From the NCBI GenBank assembly GCA_036250225.1, contig JAPZLL010000029.1, positions 62,001-126,000 on the forward strand: DNA of 64,000 nt, in the 5' to 3' direction. The stretch is from Cercophora sp. LCS_1 (Eukaryota; Ascomycota; Sordariomycetes; Sordariales; Lasiosphaeriaceae). Position 1 is the stretch's first letter. The number at the start of each line of letters is the position of its first letter. Positions 33,694 to 44,282 of the stretch are shown here, piece after piece. The position numbers and the translations under genes are program-made. The notes below the pieces were generated by a model. It was not told where the DNA came from, made no database searches, and saw only the letters and a program-made list of their open reading frames with translations.

Positions 33694-35625
33694 AGAGCGG
33701 GCGTGTTAGTACCAAAGAAACCTATAAAATCCAAGCATGCCCCAAGGCTCAAAAACCTTCCTACTAGCATGATATAAACAAAAAGCTTAAAAGAGGAGGA
33801 GGAGGAGGGAGAGGTCGTTTACAGCCGGGCGCAGCATACATCAAACATCGTCTTACCTGGGGAGGCTACTGGATGGTAGGAAGGCGCTTTCTATGTTGGT
33901 TGAAGTCCACGAGAAGCTCGGCGCCCGGCATCGTTCCTCCCTCTCTTGAGCTGGGCCCGATGCTGAGAGTTCCGCGTAACATATGATCAGGGCGCAGTTC
34001 CGGACAAGCCACCGAACCTAGTTCATTGAGAAAATACTACACCCACATGCCCGACAGTGTTTTCATTTGCCGGGCGATGCCTCCCACAAGCCGGCAGGCA
34101 TCACTCATTTGGCTCGTACCATTGGTGTCGAAAGAGCTAGCATTTTCGGCTCGTTCCTCGGCCTAGGCGGCAACTTAAGGTACTGATGAGAGACAGGCGA
34201 GCGGGATAAGCCGGCAGCTGTCTACAGATCGGATTCAAACCGGGGCTGAGGATTGCCGTCTCCTTGCAACTCGCCCCTCGGTCAAAGGCTCGATGAGTCA
34301 TGCCAAGTTTGGATTTTGTCTTGATAATGTCTGACAAAGATGTCTGTTCTCTTCAGCTCTCGACCCAACAAGGCAGGAGAATATATGCTTGGGCTTGGTC
34401 CGAAATCTTGCAGATAGAGAGTGATTGAGAGATAGAGAGGAATACCGTGGACAGGGACAGAAAGAGAGGGGCATTGGTGGTCGTCGCTTCCTCGGAGATT
34501 CCAGCCTTGTCAGCTTATTGGAGAGGGTTGCATCGCCAAGGGACCCAGAACCTGGAACCTAGGGCCGGGAGGGGACCATGTACAATTCTCTCTCTCCCTC
34601 TGTGTGTGTCTCATGTCGGTAGTTACAGGCAAAAGTCACCCTGGACTTTATTATGTGTCAAGAGAAATAACATAGGCTGTTCAGCTCCTCTTGTCTTATT
34701 GTCTTGGCATTGGCATGCGTGTGTGCCCTTCTGAACAAGTTTGTTTCATCCATGCAATGGCTTTTTTGGGACCGGGTATTGATGGGGATATACACTCGCA
34801 TATGCCGTGGTGTGCCATTGCGGTATGTGCCGTAAGGGCAGGCGGTAAGGGGTGAGGTCACTGCTCGGTGAGGTTCACTCATGTTTGGATCGACATGTTC
34901 AGCCTTCGGACTGGTTTCGTCATGCATGCTGTAGTACCTGGCAGCAATTGGCCTCTCCCCCTCCCGCGCCGCAGTGGTGTAATATCGTGCCGCGCGCCCG
35001 TCTTTTGGACGGCTGCACCCAACTGCCAATGATACTCGTTGTATGATGCCTCTCGCAATGTCGGCCTACCCCGATTGTTGGGGCTCTACGTCGCAATGAC
35101 CGGGTCTCAGCCCTTTCTCTCCCTCTCTCTTGGTTTCACCTAGAAACCCGGGCTGGCCTTTTGTCGGGCTTTTGGACTGGAATTACCGCGCCCACTACCT
35201 TGGGTTCCTAAGATAGCTTGACATCCACAGTCGGGAAAGAAGCCCCTTTAGATATGTCTTACATGAACAGGCCGTCATTTTGGGTTTGAGTCGGGCGTGG
35301 AGAGGAGGACGCCGCCCTTCATTCACTCGGCAACATTTCGCAGGGGCCTGTTTGGTTCAGCGGAGGCACCCCATGGAACACAGCCAGACCCTGTAAACTG
35401 GAATAATGAGGCAACCCTTCCGACAATGTTCGAGGCTCAAGAAATGCCCCCCGTTTGTCAAGAGTCAATAGATGGACCAAGGAGGGAAGAAAGCTATAAA
35501 TACCGGCTTGATAACCCTCCTGTCATAAGTCCTGTCTTCCAAGCATCTGATACAGGACCAACAATTTAGTGCATTCCCAAACTGCCATCACCGCATACCA
35601 CTACCCATCAGCCACGCCATCCAAC
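33694..35625. other. 1.9-kb intergenic region
   Basis: A short GAG-rich microsatellite at about 33793-33813 follows GH7. The remainder has only short frames. A T-arm-like sequence near 34229 does not extend to a tRNA cloverleaf. The TATA element of the next gene is at 35495. Confidence 0.45.
35495..35500 (+). promoter_or_regulatory. TATA box of the DUF4360 gene
   Basis: TATAAA followed by TACCGG, 126 bp before the ATG at 35626, with a CT/CA-rich leader between. Confidence 0.5.
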
Positions 35626-36261
35626 ATGAAGCCCTTTGCCCTCACCCTCCTCCTTCTCTCCCCCCTCTGCCAGGCCCTCGGCCTAGGCGCAAACCTGGCC
35701 GCCGCTGCTCCTCTGCTTGCCGAGCGGCAGACCCCGCAGGCCCGCTTCACCAGCATCTTCGCCAGCGGCACCGGCTGCCCCTCGGGCTCCCTCGGCGTTT
35801 CCACCATTACGAACAACGGGCAGGATGCCGCGCTCGGCTACAACAAATTCAACGTGTCCCTCGGCGGGACCTCGCCCCAGCCGCGGCTCGTGTGCTCCGT
35901 CCGGCTCGACATCACCATCCCCGCCGGCTGCTCGCGCATCGACATCAGCGGGCGCTACGGCGGCTTTGGCCGCTTCGGCCGCACCATGGGCGCGCTGCAG
36001 ACCAACGCCTACTCGGCCACCACGGGCACCGTGACCCCGGGCAACGACCGGTTCGAGTTCCGCGGCACCGAGTTCGCCGACGGCGAGGCCACAGACGAGA
36101 CCGTCGCGATTGTGATTAATACGGGCAGTGTGCCCCGGGAGCAGAACACGCGCTTCACGATCGACATCGAGGCTGAGATGCGCCAGTCGGGGACCCAGGC
36201 CGCGGGCTTCTTCCAGGTTCAGGTGTCGTCGTATGCGATCCGGCGGGTTACGCGGTGCTGA
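35626..36261 (+). CDS. small secreted DUF4360-like protein
   Basis: Single-exon, 211 residues with a signal peptide (MKPFALTLLLLSPLCQALG) and an alanine-rich pro-like stretch ending LLAERQ, a possible processing point. The mature part contains SGTGCPSGSLGVSTITNNGQ, RLVCSVRLDITIPAGCSRID and SGRYGGFGRFGRTMG. These match the DUF4360 pattern of a GTGCP opening, a Cys-containing central strand and a following R-G/Y turn. The family is common in ascomycete secretomes and in some bacteria and has no established biochemical role. Four or more Cys residues suggest disulfides. It sits between plant cell wall enzymes, which fits an apoplastic or substrate-facing role but does not prove one. Confidence 0.8.
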   Translation: MKPFALTLLLLSPLCQALGLGANLAAAAPLLAERQTPQARFTSIFASGTGCPSGSLGVSTITNNGQDAALGYNKFNVSLGGTSPQPRLVCSVRLDITIPAGCSRIDISGRYGGFGRFGRTMGALQTNAYSATTGTVTPGNDRFEFRGTEFADGEATDETVAIVINTGSVPREQNTRFTIDIEAEMRQSGTQAAGFFQVQVSSYAIRRVTRC

Positions 36262-36274
36262 TGGAACAAAATTC

Positions 36275-36307
36275 ATTTCTCTTCTCTTCTTTCTCTTCTC
36301 TTCTTTT
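36275..36307. repeat. polypyrimidine tract with TTCTC repeats
   Basis: A 33-bp T/C-only run just after the DUF4360 stop codon, built of TTCTC/TTCTT units. Confidence 0.6.
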
Positions 36308-36393
36308 TGGTTCGGTGTGGGGGAGAACAAATTATGTAACAAGAAAAACGTAGAGTCGAAGAATCTACCCCGAGAGGGGCAAGGACAGTCGTT

Positions 36394-36510
36394 ACAGCCT
36401 AGTAATATGCGACGAATCTGGTCACATGGAATTTCCTTTCTCGTTTGTGGTCCTGAGCCGGGGTGATCTGTGGCTGATGTGTCCTGAGCTTTCCCTGAGT
36501 GTTCCCTGGG
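36394..36510 (+). repeat. dispersed 118-bp repeat family, copy B
   Basis: Starts TACAGCCTAGTAATATGCGA and ends near GTTCCCTGGG. The translation holds QPSNMRRIWSHGISFLVC, parallel to copies A and C. It is in the same orientation as both. Confidence 0.8.
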
Positions 36511-38256
36511 CCTCGGCCATGGTGTCCTGCAGTCCCTCGAGCTCGTCCTCGGCGTTATCCAGATAGTTAACCAGCACCTCCATCTTCTCCCCATCGATAC
36601 GCAACCCGCGTAGCACAGCCGGGAGCTCTGAGATATGCTTACTAGTCCTGGTACTGCGACTCCCCGTTGACCGAGCTGCTCGTGACGCTCACATGGTTAT
36701 CGCGTCTACTGGCGACACCGCTCAGGGCGCGGTCACCGTCGATCTGAGCCGAGCTCGGGGGTGACGTGGTCGACGAGCTTGATCTCGTGGTTACTTGAGG
36801 TTGGGCTGTCCTTGGCGGGAACGCGGCGCGAAGAGCGGTGTTGTTTGACACGGGGCATGGCTGTCCTGTCACAGTTCGTCGAAGCGATCTGAGGAAGGGC
36901 AGCGGCATTGCAAAGTGATCATGTTGGCATGTTGCGTGTGGCATCAACAAAATGCCGGCGCCGAGGCGGCGGGTAGATATCAAGCCTCCGACCTTCACAC
37001 ACCATGCGACTAGCATCTGGTGGCACAGACAACTGAAAGCCCCGTCGTTGCGTCATTCAGGGGGATGAGCAGATGAACTGGCTCTGCTCGGTGGCACCTG
37101 GCACACCAACCGGTGCAGCACACAGACGGGTTGGCCCCACCCACCCGCTGCATCAACCCGCCCAATGCTGTCCAAGGCGCCCAGTGAGCGGTGCAGCCTA
37201 CCACCAAGGCGGTCAGCCACTGGGGACGATGCTTGGCGGACAGAGAGGTCGATGCACCCAAACCAAAAAAAGAAGGGTTCCAATGGACTGGGATAAAAAA
37301 TGGACTGGTCGATCAGCAGTGGGGCGGCAGGGGGAGGAAACCAAAGCTGCAGCAGCATCAGCGGGGCCTTCTATACTTCTGGAAGCCGCAACACTGAGCC
37401 CAATTCTGGTGACGGGGAGCACACAACCAGGTACCGATTTTTTAAGATCGACTTTGGTTGTTTAGCCCGCTGCTATCCTGTCATTGCTTGCGAGCAGTTA
37501 CCGGTGCACCAACAATAATTCAACGTTGTTTGGTTAATCTATAGGACAGAGGCAATTTGTTGTATTCTACGGATAAAGCACAACTCGAACACCACAAATG
37601 ACAGGCCCTTGAGGAGTATTGGGTATCGGATGCCATTTGAGGAAGAAATGAATGAGCAACCGAGAGGCGCATGGAAGGAGCAACAACGGCAGGTGTTGAC
37701 GATGCCAAGTCGTCGCAGGACAACCTCCCCACCAGGCTTCCTGCCCCTGAAACCTTCACCTTCACACCACGGTCGGCCAAATCCTGACCGTGGGAACTGT
37801 TGGCGCTATTTGGCCACTGCGGTGTCCCCGCACCCAGACCACGAAACCGAACCCTGTTGGTGTCGGGGATCACTAAAAATACCATCGAGAGTTGATCCTG
37901 TAGGTAGGTAATTGCCAATGGTGTGGGGTCGGCTGCTACCTTAGTGAAACCGCTGGTGAAATTCTTGGCCCGACAATGTGGACGGCTTGTTGAGTCGTGG
38001 TGGTGGAGCCGGGACGGGGGAACGGAGTTGCAGTTGTGTGTGTATAAACGTGAGTCAACCCGTTCGTCATGTCAATATTAATGCTTTTTGTTGTGGCACA
38101 GTATCTTGCGCAACTCCTAACACGAACAAGCCAAAGAGCTGGCTCTCTACACATTCGTTTCTGTCCTCCCCATTTTTCACATTGACATCGCGCTGTTGCT
38201 GAGCACACGCAATACTTCATATCCCCTCTTCACAAACATCTCTCCAAGATACAAAC

Positions 38257-39720
38257 ATGAACCGGCATCCTACGCGGACAAACTGCCCCCGGGCGCGTCG
38301 ACCAACTCCACGTATTCTCCATCGGAAGAGCCGCGGCCTCCTCCTCGCCCTCGCCCTCTCTACCCCAGCAGCCGCCCAGACCTCAGCCTTCACAGACCAA
38401 GCAACCGAGATACTGTTCCAACGCTTCTCTAACGCCCGCAACAACCTAGGATTTGGAATTGCCCTTCCAACAAAACCCTCCGACTCCTTTATCGGTCAGC
38501 TATCATTTCCTCTCGCCAACGGCAATGGCTACGGCGGCTTGTCTCTCTCAAGTGACAGAGAAGCCTCCCTTCAGGTGGCTTGCTGGTCGGACGGCGCCGG
38601 CAAGGTCATTGCATCACTTCGTCAACCATCCAGCAAAGATGGCAACCCCCCTGAGGCGACGGGGCCCTTTTCTATCCGCCCCATTGCGTCCGGAACGTCC
38701 GCCAACAATACCTTCCTGACCTTCACATTCCTTTGTGAAGGTTGCCTGGATGAAAAAGCTGGTCTCAGCGCAAGCAAGACAGCCGGGACAGTCGAAATGG
38801 GATGGACACTGGCGAATCTGCCAGTGTTAAACTCGGAGAGCCCCAGCGCGATTTTGCCATTGCGCAACAGCGACTTTGGAAGTTTCGAGGCAGATTTGGC
38901 TGCGGCAAGAACTCCCGACTTTGACAAATGGGCGGCGTTGGCCGGGGCACCACTGCAGCCTGGTATAGGCGCTCCAGCTCCCGATCTCAAGGCCGTCAGC
39001 GGAGCCGAGGATGGCGGCCACGATTACCTGAGGCGTAGGGGCAAAGATGTTGTCAGGAAGACACGCAGACAAGCCGGTAGTCGACCAGGGGCTGGTCGTG
39101 GAAAGTCCAGCGCCGGAACCGACACTGATGGTGGGATCACCAGCGGTAACGACAGCGACAGCGACTTTAGGGGCTTCGCCAAGAGAAGTGTTGGGGGTCT
39201 GGATCGCGTTGAGAGGGGAGATCGTACCAGCAAGAACCGCAGACAAACTGGTGGAGGTGGTCGTGGGAAGTCCAACACCGGAACCGACACTGATGGCGGG
39301 TTAACCAGTGGCATCGACAGTGGCAACGACACCGACAGTGACTTTGGGGGGTTCACCAAGCGAACCATCAAAAGAAGGGCCAGTGCTAGCGACAGGGATG
39401 TAGCCAGGAAGAGCCGTAGGCAAGCTGGTACTCGACCGGGAGCTGGCCGCGGCCAAAGCGACACTGATGCTGATGGAGTGACCAGCGCTGGGGAGACAAG
39501 TGGTGACGACAGCGATCGTGGCAGCGGACGGGTCACTAAGAGAAGTATTTGGAGTGTAGGTCGTGTTGGAGGAGGCGCGGCCATCGCTGCGAGGCAAAAC
39601 GGCTTACCCAGCGCCCGACCGGGAGTGGGGCTCGGAAGGGGCAGAAACGACACCGACAGAGACGGTGGTAATGATAGTCTGGACAGTGGCCTGGACAGCA
39701 ACGACAGTGATTTTGACTGA
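38257..39720 (+). CDS. secreted protein: CDH-cytochrome/DOMON-like domain plus four dibasic-flanked acidic repeats
   Basis: Single exon, 487 residues. A long basic n-region precedes the signal core GLLLALALSTPAAAQ (about 27-41). Residues about 45-230 resemble the cytochrome domain of cellobiose dehydrogenase: LGFGIALP, then SFIGQLSFPLANGNGYGG and FLTFTFLCEGCL. The Met and His expected as heme ligands are not at their usual places, so heme binding is doubtful. Residues 259-487 contain four imperfect units. Each of the first three starts after RR at a Gln (272, 330, 389) and runs through RGxS and Thr/Asp/Gly-rich sequence. The first two end SDFxGF(A/T)KR, the third ends RVTKR. The fourth unit starts after a single Arg at 447. 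Kex2-type cleavage at RR and KR would release acidic peptides of about 37-41 residues. An alternative is a D-rich calcium-binding tail. The function is unknown. Confidence 0.8.
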   Translation: MNRHPTRTNCPRARRPTPRILHRKSRGLLLALALSTPAAAQTSAFTDQATEILFQRFSNARNNLGFGIALPTKPSDSFIGQLSFPLANGNGYGGLSLSSDREASLQVACWSDGAGKVIASLRQPSSKDGNPPEATGPFSIRPIASGTSANNTFLTFTFLCEGCLDEKAGLSASKTAGTVEMGWTLANLPVLNSESPSAILPLRNSDFGSFEADLAAARTPDFDKWAALAGAPLQPGIGAPAPDLKAVSGAEDGGHDYLRRRGKDVVRKTRRQAGSRPGAGRGKSSAGTDTDGGITSGNDSDSDFRGFAKRSVGGLDRVERGDRTSKNRRQTGGGGRGKSNTGTDTDGGLTSGIDSGNDTDSDFGGFTKRTIKRRASASDRDVARKSRRQAGTRPGAGRGQSDTDADGVTSAGETSGDDSDRGSGRVTKRSIWSVGRVGGGAAIAARQNGLPSARPGVGLGRGRNDTDRDGGNDSLDSGLDSNDSDFD

Positions 39721-40618
39721 TTTCCTTTTTCGGGTTTCTTTGGTAGCGGTCTTCCATGGCAGTTTAAGTTACGGGTGGGGGAGCTCAGGAAAGGTCTACC
39801 ATGTAGCGCTCTGTTTCTTTGTCTGCGTCTATCTTTTTCCCATGCTGATCTTCCTCAAAACTGTCACGGGACATTAGAATACCCAGGACATTGAATTCAC
39901 TTATGAAAACCGCTGCGGTGAGCCCAATGCATGTGTAGGCATGTAGCTTGAAGGCTTTATCGACGAATGAATACCCCATCTTGTCAGGCCCATCCTCCCC
40001 ATCGGCATGACACCCTTTCCCCACACGGCAAATCGACACCACCTGCGAGTTTCTCCGTCTCCGCAATCAGATACGATAAAGTTTCCCTCGGTATCGGAGA
40101 AAACTCCCAACTAACTAGATCCAGGGGCTCATCCAAAACACTGACATCTGCCACCCGCTCAACCACCCCTCAGGGGTACAACACCTTTTTTTGCCGCATA
40201 ACGGGAAAACCGTCTGGGAAGTTTCCTTCTTGCAAGAGTCATGTCTAGCCCAAAGGCAGTGGCTGCAGAGGCAAGGTACGTGGAAGCTTTTCAGTTTTCA
40301 CAGGTTTAGGACCTTTTTGGTGCATCTGTGTAGAGTCAGGTAATCTGCGATAAAGGATCTTGAAATACTGCGTGCAGCCTATTGAAAAAGCTAATTAGGT
40401 AACTAGGTAATTGGGTAATTAAGGAAATTAGGGTGAGCAAATGTTAGCCAGCCTAAGCAAATCCAGAGTAGGGATTGAGCCGAGCCCGAGCCAGTTGAGT
40501 CCTGTTACGTGCGTGAAGAAGAAAAAAAAACTCGTGTGCCCGATTTGTTACAAATTACAGCTAGTATTACATTGGCCGCCTGGCGTTTCCCTTGGCCACC
40601 TCGTCCGTACTCGGGTTG
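39721..40618. other. intergenic region between convergent genes
   Basis: Mostly unremarkable. A short AT-rich array of GGTAAYT-like units lies at about 40396-40428. No supported ORF. Confidence 0.5.
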
Positions 40619-42446
40619 CTATCCCTTCCGCACTTCTGTCTTTGGCACTACCAGCGGTGGTACTCGGTTTCGGATCTGATGGCGTTGCTCAAATGCATAG
40701 GCAAAGCCAATGAGCTTTGCCTCATCGAATCTCCGACCCAGAAACGAGAAGCCAAAGCTGTAGCGGTTAGTCGTGTCATCAAAGTCAAAGCCTCTGTCAA
40801 CTTACGGGATATTCGGAGCAGTGTCGACCAGATTCCCCCGAGAATTCCTCGTTACTGGCGCACCGGCGGGATAAAAACCCAATGGGACTGTCACAACAGG
40901 GGCGCCGACGATAGCGGCGAAGCCAGAGGCAAAAAGGGTTGGCAGGATAATCGCATCAAGATTGTGCCGATCCAGGGCCCCAAAGAGCCCGCCTTCTCCT
41001 CCAAGGAAGAGGTTCTCCTGCAAACTAGGGAAGAACCTCGGGTCCGAGTTGTTGAAACCAGAGACAGGATCCAGCGCCTGGTCCCAGGTGGCCGTGTCGC
41101 GCGAGGGAAACTCCTCTGGCCCTGGCAACACCGTTTGCGTGAAGCGCCTAACATCTGCAAGAGAGGTGATGTTGTTGGGGTTCGTCGTCAGTTGCCTGAG
41201 GTAGGCCGCGAGATTGGTGATGAAATCGGCCCGGAGTACAATCGTCTCGGCGTCGGAGTTGGCCCACTCGGTGAGGTTGGTGAAGTTTGTGCCCTGCACC
41301 ACCACTGCTCCTGCGTCGGCAATTGTCCTCGTAGCGGCAACGAAAGCGTCAACCTCAGGTTGGGCCGTGTCGAAGAATTCGAGGAACAGCTCAATGGCGT
41401 TGCTCGGAACCCCAAGACGCGCGCCAGAGAGCGCATCTGCATCGCAAGCCGCGACATAGTCCGGCAGGGCAGGTATTGAGTCTGGGATTGCGGAGGTGTA
41501 GTTGTCGTTGACATCCTGACCAGCAATCGCCTGCAAGACGTATGCGGCATCCTTGACGGTGCGAGCCATGGGCCCAATCGTATCCTGGTGCTCGCTGATG
41601 GGGATAACCAGATCCCGCGAGGTCAGACCAACAGTGGGCTTGATGCCGACAATGTTGTTCCTATGCGACGGCGACAGGATCGATCCGTCAGTTTCTGTAC
41701 CCAAACACGCCGCTGCTAGGCCCAGCGCTGTCGCAACACCACTCCCACTCGAGCTGCCACTCGGGTCTTGGTTCTCCACGTATGAGCCCATCACCTGGCC
41801 CCCGTGGGCCGACCATCCACTGCTCGAATTCGACGATCGAAAGTTTGCCCATTGGCTGAGGTTGGCCTTTCCGAGGAGAATGGCGCCGGCCGCGCGAAGC
41901 CTGGAGGCAACGAAAGCATCGCGAGGAGGTCGCGCTCCAACCAGCGCCAAGGAGCCCGCGGTCGTATTGGTCTTGTCAAGCGTCGCGATGTTGTTCTTCA
42001 GCAAGATTGGGACCCCGTGGAGCGGCCTGTAAATCACACATGTTAGCACGTCCCCATCGCCAGTAACGTGCAAGACAACTCGACATACCCTCGCACCTTC
42101 CCCTGTGCCCTTTCGGCATCGAGCGCCTCCGCAATGTCCAACGCATCAGGGTTGATCTCGGTGACCGCCTTGAACTCGTCGTTCACCTCGTCGATTCTCC
42201 CGAGATACGCCTGTGGAAACCAGGATTAGTTGAGGAGAAGAGCAGCGCTGAAGGTGTCTGTACTGCGACCAAGTCGACGCTGCTGAACATTCCGCCCTCC
42301 AACCCCGCTCTGATGTCATCAATCGTCGCATTGATCAGACTGGGGAATGCTGCCGCAGAGACATCGGACGACCGTAGGACAGAGAGCGCCTGGATTCCGG
42401 TCGCGATCCAGATCCACGACCTGAGAAATCTAGAAGGAGAAACCAT
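40619..42446 (-). CDS. amidase-signature-family hydrolase, probably secreted
   Basis: Four exons (42446-42264, 42210-42089, 42026-40806, 40757-40619) sum to 1665 bp, 554 residues, all in phase. The Ser-cisSer-Lys triad of the amidase signature family is seen. The Lys is in LHGVPILLKNNIA, the cis-Ser in DPSGSSSGSG, and the nucleophilic Ser about 24 residues on in GTETDGSILSP. The C-terminal block has NLDAIILPT and GAPVVTVPLGFYPAG, then the short last exon with FGFSFLGRRFDEAKLIGFAY, typical of fungal amidases. The N-terminal segment (about 10-32) is hydrophobic and looks like a signal peptide. The enzyme should hydrolyse a carboxamide; no specific substrate is suggested. A further upstream hydrophobic frame lacks an ATG. 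Confidence 0.9.
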
Positions 42447-43262
42447 GGCTGCCGCCAATGGTCGGAAGAGTGCAAACACAAAAAACACGGAACCGAGACC
42501 TCGCAAGGAAGTCGCAACCCGGGAGAGCGACCCGACCGTTTAAATCCTGCCATCAAGTCAGCGCGGGATGAAGATAAGCTTGATCATGCATTGGGGATGT
42601 GACATTATTCGTTCCGTCTGAAGATCCTGATAGGCTCTCGGTTCTGTGAACCGTTCAAAAAATACATGGTCGTTTGATCGTCGCAGACCTGGGCGCGGGG
42701 TTTGGCGGTTATCTCGAGGCAATTGAGAAGGAACGACGGTTCAGACCCCTGCCAATCTGGTCGAGTGTTGCAGTGGCATCATCGGCAGAACCATGCAGGT
42801 TCTTCCTAGTGTCATCAAACAGGCCCTGCATGTGAGACGACAGCAACCAGCGACCATTGCAATCACAACATTCTGTTCCGTCGCGCGGAGCCTCGACGTC
42901 GCAAAGACAGAGATGAACGAGCTCACAAGTCCCAATTCACGATCACTCTATTCGCGCGCCCTCTCGGCAGCCACATGCGCTGCGCGACTTCCGGGAATCT
43001 TGGTGGCCACGGCTAAATTGGTTCCGCAGATGCCCAAGATGGTGGGTTCCGGAAGATTGACCACAGATTCTCCGTCCGGGCTAACACTCAGATAGATGAG
43101 ATGCATCGGGGAATTTGAGGCCCGCGAGGATGGCTCCATCGACTGAGGACTTGGTCTTCTCAACATGGCTCAGGTATTTTAGATGACGACGACCTCGCGT
43201 TTTCGACAGGCTGGCTCAATGTCCGTCACTTCGGAGACCTTTGACTGGATACGGCTCAAGTG
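42447..43262. promoter_or_regulatory. divergent promoter region of amidase and GH43 genes
   Basis: An 816-bp interval between divergent starts. Short open frames on both strands have no protein features. No clear TATA element was assigned. Confidence 0.4.
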
Positions 43263-44269
43263 ATGATTTTGCTCCTCTCAATTCTTGGGCTTCTTGGCCT
43301 CAGCCAAGCTTACAGTCTCCCCGAGGCCTGCTCGGGCACATGCGTCAACACCCACGACCCGTCCATTATCGTTCGATCCGACGGCCTGTACTTCCGTTTC
43401 TCAACTGGAGGGAAGATCGCAGTCCATACCGCGCCCAACATTACCGGCCCATGGACTTACAAAGGAGCCGCCCTTCCGAACGGGTCTAGCATCAACCTGC
43501 CAGGAAACCAAGACCTCTGGGCCCCTGACGTGGCGTTAGTGGACGGTGCATACTACCTCTACTACTCGGTCAGCACCTTTGGGTCTCAAACCTCGGCCAT
43601 TGGTGTTGCTCGTTCTTACAGCTTGGATATCGGGACCTGGACCGACCTCGGGTCCACGGGTGTCGTCTCCGACAAGAGCAAGCCCTTCAATGCCATCGAT
43701 GAAAACCTCTTGGTTGTGAACGGATCGCCTTTCCTGACGTTTGGCAGCTTTTGGAACGGCTTGTACCAAGTTCAACTCAACAGACCACCAACAACAGTGC
43801 AGTCCGGAACTCAGCCTTACCAGTTGTCCTTCAACAGCGCTGACACGGCGCAAGAGGGTCCTTCAGTGTTCAAATACGGCGATTGGTACTATCTTTTCTA
43901 CTCGAAGGGCTCATGCTGCGGCTACGACAACAACAGACCGGCGAGTGGGAAGGAATACAAGATCATGGCTTGCAGATCGTCGTCCCCGACAGGCAACTTT
44001 GTCGACAGGAACGGCGTAGCATGTGCCAGAGGTGGCGGTACCGTTGCCTTGGAGTCTCATAACTGGGTCTATGGCCCTGGAGGACAGGGTGTCTACCAAG
44101 ATGCTCGGCTCGGTCCGGTAAGTTTGCGTGCGCTGAGCTCAGGGGCATCTTCCAACCTGCACAGATCCTGTACTATCACTATGTTGACACTCGGGTCGGT
44201 TATGCCGACGGCCAAAAGCGTTTTGGATGGAACAAGATCAACTTTTCGAGCGGTTGGCCTGTAATCTAA
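43263..44269 (+). CDS. GH43 arabinan endo-1,5-alpha-L-arabinanase, secreted
   Basis: Two exons (43263-44117, 44165-44269) total 960 bp, 319 residues. Signal peptide ILLLSILGLLGLSQAYS. Five-bladed propeller hallmarks are present: THDPSIIVRSDGLYF with the catalytic base Asp of HDPS, LWAPDVALVDGAYYLYY, FNAIDENLLVVNG with the pKa-modulating Asp, and AQEGPSVFKYGDWYYLFYS with the acid Glu. The last exon carries ILYYHYVDTRVGYADGQKRF, the conserved closing segment and metal-site region of arabinanases. It should cut alpha-1,5-arabinan side chains of pectin. Its stop codon is only 13 bp from the stop of the convergent alpha/beta hydrolase, so the transcripts almost certainly overlap at their 3' ends. 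Confidence 0.92.
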
Positions 44270-44282
44270 CGAACTATCTTCC

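Larger units (their letters stand above)
36262..38256. other. 2-kb intergenic region with repeat copy B
   Basis: After the polypyrimidine tract and repeat copy B there is a minus-strand frame at 36422-36616. Its helical sequence (for example NYLDNAEDELEGLQDTMAEA) looks like a coiled-coil fragment, perhaps from a gag-like or degraded gene. The rest (36660-38256) shows no supported gene. Confidence 0.45.

Noticed and set aside
34200..34260. tRNA-like T-arm sequence (GGATTCAAACC)
   Set aside because: No matching acceptor, D or anticodon arms could be built around it.
38257..39720. Dikaritin-type RiPP gene cluster around the repeat protein
   Set aside because: No UstY/DUF3328, tyrosinase or methyltransferase modifying gene lies beside it; neighbours are plant cell wall enzymes and an amidase.
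40396..40428. Telomere-like TTAGGG near GGTAAYT units
   Set aside because: A single TTAGGG hexamer beside degenerate AT-rich units is not a telomeric array.
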